64,000 bases of DNA, from assembly GCA_963170055.1 (NCBI GenBank), contig CAUJGJ010000444.1:7233618-7297617 (forward strand), in the 5' to 3' direction. Within the stretch, counting starts at the first letter, position 1; every line of letters starts with the position of its first letter. The notes under the pieces were generated by a model that did not search any database, had not been told where the DNA came from, and saw only the letters and a list, made by a program, of their open reading frames with translations. Source of the stretch: Halisarca cf. caerulea (taxonomy: Eukaryota; Porifera; Demospongiae; Chondrillida; Halisarcidae). Shown piece after piece: positions 9,948-20,800 of this stretch. Position numbers and translations under genes: made by a program.

Positions 9948-12900
9948 CCCTATGTGCCTCCAATGGGTCCAAATTGGGCCAATTTTTGATAATTTTTGTA
10001 GCTTAGGCTGTTCATCGAAACGCGTTGTTTTGGGTATCAAAATGAAGCTCTACATTCGCAGAATACAAGTAAAGAGTCAAACCCTGTCATAATTCATTTA
10101 TACGGGTACTGCCTCCTCGAGTCCACGGTGCTCCTCAGATGGTTATTTGTGACGTCATTTTCCGCATAACATAGTATATTTTGCAGTATTTGTAGCCAAA
10201 ATGGCGTATCGTTGCAGTAGAATCACCACTGAAGAAGTATTAGCTTACATGAAATGCGATCATTCGTCGGACAGTGAGTACGAAACGACTGAGGAAACCT
10301 ACGAGGAGTTCGTTGGAGTCAGTGCGCTCGACTCAGATATTGATAGCGAATGCAGCAGCGAAAAAGAGAGCAACGAAGTCGACAATATTGATCAGGTTGA
10401 AACTGGCGAAGATGTAGTTGACGAACCACACGAGAGTGACCCCCCTTTACTAGTTGGCGTTTCAGATGAATCCTTACCGGTGAGCTATCATGAAATCGGC
10501 GTTTCAAATGAATCCTTACCGTTGCGCCATCATGCAATCGACGTTTCAAATATATCCTCACCAGTGAGCCATCATGTAATCGGCATCTCTGATGAATCCT
10601 TACCGGTGAGTCATCATGTAAACCCGTACGATTCATCTGACACTTCTGAAAGTTCTGACAAATCAGAGGAAGATCAAGATAGCGTAGATTCTTTGCAATT
10701 GTCTGGTATGGAAAGTGCTCATTCTGAACACCTGAGCTCAACGGAGACCCACCGTTCTGTTTCAGATTCTGAAAGCAATGAAGAGGAGTCCTCAGATGAT
10801 ACCCATTCTACACTACAGACAGTACAGTACGCACGAGGAACTAGAACGGTACGTGCAAGGGGGAGGGGTCGTGGCTCGGGCATTCTCAGAGGTGCAAGAG
10901 GTGGCAGGAGGGGGCGAGGAGGTCGCTCTCAACTTCAGCGTAGCAACTACCTAGATTTTATTCCACAGGAAGCTAGACCGATTAGTGACAAGGACACGGA
11001 TTTTGTGGAATGGAGTGAATTTATGCCGCTCCGAGAGCCAGGACCACAATTACAAGATGATCAACCAGCAACTGAGCTGGATCTTCTTCGTTTATTCATA
11101 TCAGATGATTTGCTGGACAAATTCATCATTGCAACAAATGCTTATGCCGAAACAAAAAAGAATGTCAAGCCAGCAATGTACATACGGTTTAAAAGAACTC
11201 CTCTAACAAGAGAGGAGTTATTGCGGTACATTGGTGCTCATTATCTACTGAGTATCAACTCAGTGAGAAATTATCGTAAGGCATGGGAAAGGAGAAGCTC
11301 ACAGGTTTGTACATTCAATATTTGCAACAAATGAATGACTATTACCAATTATTGAACCATTGTTTACAGGTTCTTGTTCGTTTACTTGACTTGATGAGCA
11401 GAAGCAGGTTTGAAGCGATCAATTCGTTCTTTCATCTTGTTACACCTGGTGAAGAATTGGCAAATGCTGACGACCCCTTGAAGAAAGTTCGCCCATTCTA
11501 TGATGACTTGAAGAGAAAGTCCCAAGAGCTGTATCAACCACTTCGTGAGTTATCTGTAGATGAGAGAATGGTGAAGTCAAAAGCTAGAACTCACTTTCGA
11601 CAATATATACAGAACAAGCCTACGAAGTGGGGGTTCAAGTTTTGGGTTATTGCCGACCCAACAGGATATACCTTGGACTACAACTTGTACTGTGGACGCC
11701 GGCGTAGTACCACAATTTCTGACAAAGGGTTAGCCTTTGATGTTGTGATGGAGCTTGCTGATGCCTACCGTTACCAAGGATACATACTGTTTTTTGACAA
11801 CTTGTATACTTCCCCTGCTCTACTACATGCTCTGAGAGAGGGAGACATTGGTGCAACTGGGACACTTCGCACGAACAGAAGAGAGGTACCTCCAACAGTT
11901 GTACAGCTGCAGAATGCTCTGAAGTGCTCAGATGTCCCACGAGGAACTGGCTATTACATTCGTAGCCAACATGATGTTTATGTTTGTTGGAGAGACAACA
12001 ATGTTGTGTGTGTAATGTCCAATCAATATCCTGGCCATAGTGATGGAACAATCAAACGGCGAGGACGGAGCCAATCCGGAGTATATGAGTCCTTGGAGAT
12101 CCCACTACCATCCCCAATCAAGCATTATAACCAGTTTATGGGTGGTGTAGACAAATCAGATCAACTAATAAGCTATCATCGAGTGCTGCGGAAGACAAAG
12201 AGATATTGGAGGACTTTGTTCTTTCATCTACTAGAAATAGCTGTTACCAACGCATCCATACTACACAAGTGGCTTCAAATGGAAGCTGGTGATAAACCCT
12301 CTTCTGGTGGCAACTTTCGTGATGCTATTGTATTGTCAATAATCCAGGACTCCAGCACCACTGCACATCACAGGAGTGTTGCAGACTTTACTGTACGTCA
12401 TGGATCTACTGCCATATCTGGCATTCGCAGAAAGTGTGCTGTTTGTCGTTCATCGTGTGGCCGTCAGTGCCCTGATTGTCCCTTCACACCAGCTCTATGC
12501 CAATCAAGCAGGAAGGATTGTCATGGTAGATGGCATGCAGCTTCTTACAGTGTCACAAGGGGATACTGGTTTGCTCAAAAGAGTCACCAATACAGGGAAA
12601 TAGAACGAAAGCGTCGTCCAGGAAGGCCTATAGGAAGTAAAGATAAGAAGAAACGGAAATCAACGTAATAGAACCTCTGTAACACGCTGCACACCTTCAT
12701 TTTCTTTTGTATTGTACGTAAGTATAGAACATCTATGTTTTTGTATGCTAACTGTTGCGTAATTTAGGTAAAATTTACTATTTTTTCATGATGCCATTAC
12801 TCACCTCAAATATGCTTGATCGCCTCAGCGCTTACTTCATCAAAATGAGTATAAAGAGCTCTCTCGAATGATGTACAATTCGACCCTATCCTATTCTTCT

Positions 12901-13147
12901 AGAGATGTACGAAAATTCTGAAACTTTGACTGCGCTATTTTTCATGCGATTTCTGCGGTTTTCGCTTGATTGCGCAATCGTCACTAATTACTTCCGGAAT
13001 CAAAATCCATCGCCAACTTCTCTGGCTATTGGTCAACATTTTGATATGTAACATGTCTATATAGCGCCTACTTTTCAGTCTGATACGACTGATTCAAAAA
13101 GGGGTCTCACAAAAAGTACTAATGTATGGGGAGGCACATAGGGTTAA
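9944..13147 (+). mobile_element. piggyBac transposon 2, apparently complete
   Basis: TTAA at 9944-9947 and 13144-13147 flanks perfect inverted ends CCCTATGTGCCTCC. The interior holds one spliced transposase gene. The insertion point is a TTAA inside a LINE reverse transcriptase frame. Removing the element with one TTAA restores that frame as Leu-Asp-Ile-Leu-Lys-Ala-Phe, which confirms the borders. Confidence 0.92.
10201..12668 (+). CDS. piggyBac transposase 2 (about 800 aa, one 65-bp intron)
   Basis: Exon 1 runs 10201-11304 (368 codons) and exon 2 runs 11370-12668. The intron 11305-11369 has GT/AG ends and joins in phase 0, so the product reads RRSSQ-VLVRLLDL and continues into the conserved block MSRSRFEAI. 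The N-terminus is very acidic, with a four-fold repeat around 'GVSDESLPVSYH', followed by an RGG/RGR-rich basic patch. Catalytic aspartates are D432 (SVDERM), D511 (FFDNLY) and D629 with D632 (GVDKSDQ). A cysteine-rich C-terminal finger (CAVC, CGRQCPDC) and a basic tail follow. No disabling change is visible. It is distant from transposase 1, so these are two separate piggyBac lineages. A dead relative lies at 63545-63870. Confidence 0.9.
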
Positions 13148-13471
13148 AAGCATTTAATAGTGTTGACTACCAGTTACTGCTTGCAAAGCTAAAGACAAAG
13201 TTCAACCAATCCAACTCACTTTGCAACTAGCTCGCCCTATACTTATATGGTCATTTCCAAGCTGTTTCTTGCAATGGGTCACTTTCAAATTATGCTTCTA
13301 TCCACTCTGGGGTACTCCAAGGTTCAATCCTTGGTCATCTACTCTTCTCAATGTTCATAAACGATCTCCCCAATATTGTTCAGCAGTCAGTAATGACTGC
13401 TTTGTGTGCAGATGATTCCACCTTCTTGGATTCAGCCAAGAATTCAGATGGAAATTCAATCAACCTTGAAT
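13144..13471 (+). pseudogene. LINE reverse transcriptase fragment, right half
   Basis: The frame continues from 9943 as KAFNSVDYQLLLAKL. After an in-frame TAG it gives GVLQGSILGHLLFSMFIND and LCADDSTFL, the equivalents of the GVPQGSILGPLLF and YADD blocks of CR1/Jockey-type non-LTR retrotransposons. A Cys replaces the Tyr of YADD. The fragment stops at a TAG near 13469. It is an inactive, truncated copy. Confidence 0.8.
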
Positions 13472-13761
13472 AGGATTACATGTTGTATAAATCTGTGGAT
13501 CTCAGCTAATAGATTATCTGTAAATACCAATGTACTCTTAGTGCATTGAGGCTACAGTCTATAATTGACCGGTGTCAGTTCTCAAAACAGAAGTGTATTC
13601 AAATTCCAGTCTGTTGTGGCTAAAGTGGTTCCTTTAGTGAATATTTCCTTGCTGACATCTGTTGTGGTATGTATCCAAGGACTGAGTGGGTGTGGGTGAA
13701 ACCTTCTTGAGGCTAAAATTATGCACACAAGTGAAGTGCATGATAACTTCATGGCCTAGGC

Positions 13762-13769
13762 TATAAAAG
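13762..13769 (+). promoter_or_regulatory. TATA box of gene A
   Basis: TATAAAAG lies 59 bp before the gene A start codon. Gene B has TATATAAA at almost the same distance before its ATG (39207), which supports both as core promoters. Confidence 0.6.
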
Positions 13770-13827
13770 CACACGACTGTGATCTGCTGATTAGCAGGAG
13801 TCAGTATACCAGAAGAGCTGATCAACA

Positions 13828-16800
13828 ATGCTTTGCTCCAAAGGAAGAGGAATTGCTCATTTCATAGCAGCCTCTATCATGTTGGCACTGCTTACCACTA
13901 CCGTAGAAGGTAAGGTATCTGTTCTCAGTGTGTGAACAGTGACTATATTTCAAGGTTTGACACATTAACAAAATTGTTATAGTTACGGCATTCTGAATGT
14001 AGCAATTCCACTTACGAATAATTATGTATAAATGTATTCGGAAAGTCAATATCCTCTTCATCAAAAAGTAAAGCCCAACTTCAATTGTGTGCTTGCCAAT
14101 ACTTTGTGTGAGAGGTTGGAACTAGACATTAAATCATTACGTAGTGTATACGTACAATGTCATCATGTTATGTAAACATTGCCCACAGGCACAATTCTCA
14201 CATCTTTCCACTCTTTCTTGACAATGCTACTAGTCTCTTTAAGTCTACTAGCAAAAGAATTTTGATTTTAAAGATTTTGTGTCCAGGTCTCACATAGTTT
14301 CTGAAAGACTATTCCTGGTACATGCGTCATCTGGCACACAACATCTACTTTCTACTACCACACTAAAACTTTGTCCTGCAGTTACTTATTGGTTTGCTTG
14401 CAACAGTAGTCTTCTCTTCTCATACAACTTGGTGCCTTAGTTTCGTGGAATGTGGTGGATCCCTAAAATACATACATAGCATATGACTTTGACTCTACTA
14501 AGTCTTGTGAACAACTGATTTTGCTAATTCAATGTAAGCACAAAATAAACAGCTCCAAAGAAAATAAATTTTCTATTAGTTTGGTTAGAATTTTACAATG
14601 TCCCTTTGTGACGAGCACTGATGCTGCTATTATGGTATACTATTGGTATCCTCCTTATAGCATGCTGTGTGATGCCCTCAACACTTCTTGTATCACCAAA
14701 GCATGGAAACATGTTGGGAGGTACTCCTGTTACTGTCACCATTGGCGATGAAGATATGGAGAGAATCACGGGACCTGCTGAATGTGTGTTTGATGGTGAT
14801 AAGGTCACACCTGCTGTGGAGAGTGCAGCATTTGTTCCCAGAGGAAGAAGCTACCTTTGTGCAACACCATCGTTTGACAGTGCTGGGAAGGTGTCATTTG
14901 AATTCAGGGCCCAAGTAGAGAACAACCAGACACTGAGTCTGTCGGGATGTTGTTTCACTATTTGTAAGTAATATCTGTTTTTAGTGCCTTTTATGTGTCA
15001 TGGTGTGGGGCAAAAGTTGGGTGGCACAGAGAGAACAGTGGAATTACATCCACAATGTAACCCTGCTACCCTGATGTAGCCCAGGTGCCGGGAAGGTATC
15101 ATTTGAATTCAGGGCACCAGTTGAGAACAACCAGACACTGGGTCTTGTCAATCTCCTCCTCAGCTAAAACCCATTAACCCCTCATCAAGTAATAGTTAAT
15201 TGTCACATTACACACCCGTTTTCTTCACCATGACACATAATGGTTGTATTGTTGGCTTTGCTCTGGGTCAATCAATGAGCACTTTGTGGATGCTGTAGCA
15301 CACCAAGGCAGGATACAACTAGTACATGTACTACCTAAGTATTTTTCTGCATTCAAGACAACTCTTTTTTTCATATATACAAGTAAAAGATATTGCAACC
15401 TAAAATTCTAGAAGGTGTATATGCTCACTTTTTGTCTGTCCTCTCTTACAGTGCCACCACACTCTTACCCAGACCTGGATGTGTTGGATGTTGATACATT
15501 GAAGATTGAAAGTGACATCAGATTGAGTTGGAAGAATGAATACTCTGCTGATGTTCCTTTTGGCTGTGCAGACATTTGTGTTGACATAAACCTTCACATA
15601 TTGGTCTTGGATGGTGGAGATAAATATTGGATTACCCACAATATCCGTAATGGTACTGCCCAACCTCCAGAAAGCATCTCTTATGAGAATGACATTAAAG
15701 TACTGTTGGAGGGTTTCCAAGTATATGCTGCAGTGTTTGAAGCCAGGATTACGATAAAGGCACTGCTAACTTCTGAAACCTTCACCTTCAGTAGGTGGTC
15801 AGGTGTGTATCTCATACCTTCTCAGAAGATCTCTTCATTGGTTGATCGCTTAGCACTTGGTTCACAGTGTACGATGCCTAATCCTGGTGACACTACTGGA
15901 TTGCCTGATTGTCCCTTGACAGATTTCAGGGCTATACGTTTCAATAGTGGTTTTGATGAAGAAATCACAGAGTCTACTAAAAACGCGCAATATAGGGAAC
16001 ATTACTACAGCTACCTGCATCCAATGAGTAATAGTTGCTTTGTCCAACATCAGGATAAGTCAGCTGAGCCAAAGTAAGAAACATGCAATTTGCCAGCATG
16101 CATTCACTATTATGTCAGTACTTCTATACAATAGCACAAGAATGTGCAGCACAGTAATGGGTATATACAGCAAAAACTGCATACCTTTGAGACATGTTCA
16201 CGTAACACTTTCTGAAATAAATTATAGCATCGTTTCACGCTTTGAAATGTATCTATCCCTGCCGCACAGTGTTCTGACTCAGCAATGCTGTTATGATGAG
16301 AATGGATTACTGCTGGTTGACCCCAAAGAAGCTCATCTCAGTATTGGCACACCTCTGTACCAAGATACTGCCTCAATGGTGGCCTACTACAGGGATACTG
16401 TTCTACCATTCATCTACTGCTGCAAAGAGGGTGTCACAACAGACCAATCCCCATCACAGTGCAGAGACTATCAGTCTAAGCTACCTGTGAATACAGGCAG
16501 TGATGGGCTAAGATCTGAGCCACATCCACTATGTGTCACACAAGTGGAGGAAAGCGGCGTTGGAAAGCGCTCAGTCAGATCCATTGTTAAACGCTTTTTT
16601 AATTTTGGTCGTCGTAGGTCTCATTGTGGATGCTCATCCCCCTCCCCCTCCCCTGCTTTTGCATTCGCAGCAACCCTTTTAAGTAAGTATAATGCCTACT
16701 ATTTCCAATGCTTATTAAACATCCCGTACTATGCATAATGCTAAATTACCATTACCATTTCATTACTCTTTTTAGGGGCTGCAGCAGGCAGCCCCTATAT

Positions 16801-17814
16801 TGTTGTAATTTGTACTTGCGGTGTGTAACTATATATGTGACGTGTGCAGCGAAAAGGTACCCAAACAGATTTTTTTCGAAATCCAGATTTTGTTACTACA
16901 TTAAGCTACAATTATGTATCAGTCATGTGAGCAAGTTTCGCTTCCGTATTCCTACAGGAAACGTCAAACTGACCAAGTTTATAACCGTAGCGCAGAATCA
17001 GCCATTGCTGAGGAAGGCTTCGCAAAGTTTTATTTCCGTTCTTTAGTATACTGTCCGTGGACGCGACGTGGCATATTATTTTGAAATGATTCGTGACGTG
17101 TATGGGGATATACAATGGCAGGCTAGCAAGATAATTATATTCATAACGTTGTGACTGTGATGCTTTCTCCGTAATTGACATTATAAAATTGCCGTGCTCA
17201 CTGAGCGAACAAGCGATTCGAGTTTAAACAACTCATGGGCCGCCCACAGCCCTGGAAACTCGAATCGCTTGGAAATCGTCGTTATTGACTAAAATAATAC
17301 GTCGAAGAACTCTTCTGGTCGAAAAGACTCTTCGCTGATAAAATCAGGAGCAAACGAATGAAATTCACCGAAATATAGCCGAAAGATTACGTAAAGTCTT
17401 CGAAACTAACAAACTACAGGGCGGATGGACCTGAAAATAGTCCGAGACATTCTTCGAAGAGTACAAAATGAAATTCTGCAATAAAAACGATTTCGTCGAA
17501 GTTAAAATTTCTTCGTGGTTTGCCTTTTTCGCATTGTTTACTGTAGACAGTTTGGGTACCTTTTCGCTGCGCACGTCACATATAACGAGTGCTGCTGGGT
17601 ATTGTGTTGCTGCTGCTGACTTCCTTTATTCAATTTGACGACAATTTGTCACTTAACTACATTTCTGTGCTATATTCAAAGGTCATATTTATCACATTGT
17701 TGCAATCTATATAACACACTAATCAAAATCACACACTACTCCAATTAATATTAGATAGTAACTTTATGTTATTCCGTATATAACAGAGGGGAATAACCAT
17801 AATAACATTATATA

Positions 17815-17879
<65 letters not shown>

Positions 17880-20800
17880 TTATATATATATACATATATG
17901 TATATATAACTAATTATATATGCATATATAATGGATTAGAAAGTCTTACAATAGAGAACTTGTACAATGCCTGAATTATACAGGAATGCGTTAGACATTG
18001 TTTTTCAAAATAATTGTTAAAGTTTACAAAACATTGTGTTCAGCTATAACAGTTACTCTTCACAATGCAAGGGATTCGAGCATGTGGGGTGGCAGATCCC
18101 ATAAGTTTCCAACCCAGAATACTTATTTAAAGTTTATACAACTTCTTTTGTCATTAGCAATAATGATAGTCTTTGGCTTTAATTAATGCAGTTGCTAGTC
18201 GGAGTTATGGGGAACCACACATTTCTACTTTGGATGGACTAGAGTACACCTTCAATGGTAAGGGAGAATACACATACATTGAGACCATGGATGGAAGTTT
18301 TGTGGTACAGTGTCGACTAGAACAGGCCACTGGACCCAACGGCACTTTAGTGGCAGCAACTTTGTTCACTGCTATAGTTGCCAAAACAAAGACTTCTGAT
18401 AAAGTTCAGTTGTCTGTTGTGAATGGCAATGATATTGAAGTGTTGGTGAATGATTGTGTGATTGACCTTTCTGCAATAAGATGGAAACAGTTTACTGGAG
18501 TCGGACTTACAAGAACCACCAATGGTTCTGTTGTAGCATCATTCACTGGTGGTTACTTCATTGAAGTTGGAGCTGAGCATGACATGTTGTCAATCATCAC
18601 GATGTCCCTGCCAGATGAAGCCAGAGGACACACCCAGGGTCTCATGGGGAACTATAACTGTGATCCATCAGATGATCTAATACCCAAGGGTATGTCTGAA
18701 CCTATTCCAGCAAATTCATCATTTGAGGATGTTCATTACGATTTTGGATTGACATGTGAGTTAGTGAGTGTAGAGATAAAACTGCAAGTGGCATTATATT
18801 CAACAATGTGGAGTAGTGTACTCAACAATGCAGTCAGAGTAGCATACTCAACAATGCGGAGTAGCATACTCAACAATGCGGAGTAGCATACTTAAAAATG
18901 TGGAGTAGCATACTAGCAGATAATACGGGCACTGAGGAAGTGTATGCATACAAACCTGTTCTCCCACAGCACTTATCACAGCCAGGTAGATGGCACAAAA
19001 GTGGTGCACTAATATTAAGCTTTGCTACCATATTGGTTGTGAGGAAGAGTGTGCGTATAGCAGTACTAAGTCCTGACACAGTGAGGTAACTGCCATACAA
19101 AACAAGCAATAATGCTAATAATTATATTACCCTATTACATTCATCATAAGGACGAGTACACAATTGAATGTCTAAACTACAACCATGCACAGTTTACCGA
19201 AGTGAGCTTTAAGTGAAGTTTAGCTGTTATGTCTTGAACTTGACAACTTTCATGCTGCCATTTTGCATCAAATAGCAAACCATTCAAGCGCATGGGGGCA
19301 GCAGCTCTCTCCTAAATCAATTCACTTCAAGTATTTGTTAGTGTTGAATCAAAATAATTGTTAATGTTGAATTGAATGTTAAAGAGTGATTGTATGCCTG
19401 AATGTGCTGCAAAAGATTTCTTCTTTGTGATAAATTTCTAATGTCTTTTGTAGGGCTTCTAATGTCTAGCAATGAGAGTTTGTTCTGCTATAAGGATTCA
19501 GAGAACTTCAGCACTTTTTATGATCCAGAGTTCGTTCCATCTTTCTTTCCAAGTTTCGATGATCCTGAGCTCGAAAGACAAGCCAATGCCACATGCGGAG
19601 ACAATTTTGCTTGTATTTTTGATGTGGCAGCTACTGGGAGATTGGAACTAGGCAATGTAGCTCTTCAAGTAAGACGGGAAGAAGAAACTGATGGCGTTCT
19701 GGCAATACCCAGTGAGTAATTTACTTTTCAATCCTATACCTGCATTGATATAATATTCATGTTTGCATGTGCATTTGTGATTACATGTGTGTAAGTAGTG
19801 AAAGACCACCTTTTCAACCAGGTGTGTGAAGGCTCTATAGCCCCATTTACACTGGAGCGTTAAACTGGTGTAGAAAGCGCTTAAAACGTTAAATTGGTTT
19901 AGACCCTTGTGTAAACACGTTAAAGCGTTTATGTAACCGATTTAGCTAAACAGGTGGTTTGAAGTTAGTTTGAAACCGATTTAAACTAAAGTGCTTCAAA
20001 TGTTTAATATTCGAAGAAGTGTAAGCTAAAATTTTACCAGCGGTAAACACCAAGGCACACCACCTGCATTCGTATATGAAGAGTAAGGGACAACAAAACC
20101 ACCAGAGTATAAATTGATGACGCTTTTCGTTTTGCCTTAGATAAAACAGCAGAAATCTCTTTAAGCGCTTTAAAGTGTTTACATTATTGAATTGTGAGGC
20201 AATTCGCATTCGAAATCGGTTTAAGCTAGTGTGTGTAAACAAAACCATTTAGTTAAACTGCATTCAAAAGTGGTTCAACTAAATCGCTTTAAATTTCTCC
20301 AGTGTAAATAAAAAGGGTTTATGATTTGTATTCACATAGCCCAACATGCATATATTTCATGTACATACAGAAAATTCAGATCACTGAACTTTCATATCAT
20401 TTTCACATACTCATAGAATTCATATAATCCCACATGTATATGTTGCACTTATAGCTACAGAGATTAAGATTTACTGAATTATCATATCTTCTCACTAGTT
20501 GTGTGTGACCCTCCATGTGTGAACGGTGCCTGTGTTGCCAATGATACATGTCAGTGTTCTCCTGACTACACTGGACCAACCTGTGATGTACCCGGTAAGC
20601 CTTGTTTAGCACTCAATTTCATTACATTCCTGTTTATAAATGAACAACTGTGAGAACTGAACAGGCACATACATTGTAGGGTATTTTGAAGGACACACAG
20701 TCCCATACCACTAAAGCATGCTATCACTTATCTGAGTATCATGTTGAAGTTAAAATTTTATAATAACTGTTTGTTTTACAGTAACGTCCACTTGTGATAT

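Larger units (their letters stand above)
16772..18130 (+). mobile_element. Family A repeat in gene A intron 4, with nested insertions
   Basis: It starts with the hairpin GGGGCTGCAGCAGGCAGCCCC and ends near 18125 with a degraded foldback end (GATTCGAG, GGGGTGGCAG). A MITE (16832-17584) is inserted after GTGTGTAAC, and a long (TA)n array follows. The remainder ('ATGGATTAGAAAGTCTTA', 'TACAGGAATG') matches the family A copy at 47468-47846. Confidence 0.65.

Noticed and set aside
10319..12051. Minus-strand frames inside piggyBac 2
   Set aside because: Shadows of the spliced transposase; the repeated N-terminus creates a repeated antisense frame.
18756..18886. Continuation of the VWD frame past 18755
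   Set aside because: GTGAGT at the donor, the equal exon end in gene B, and the minisatellite that follows show this is intron.
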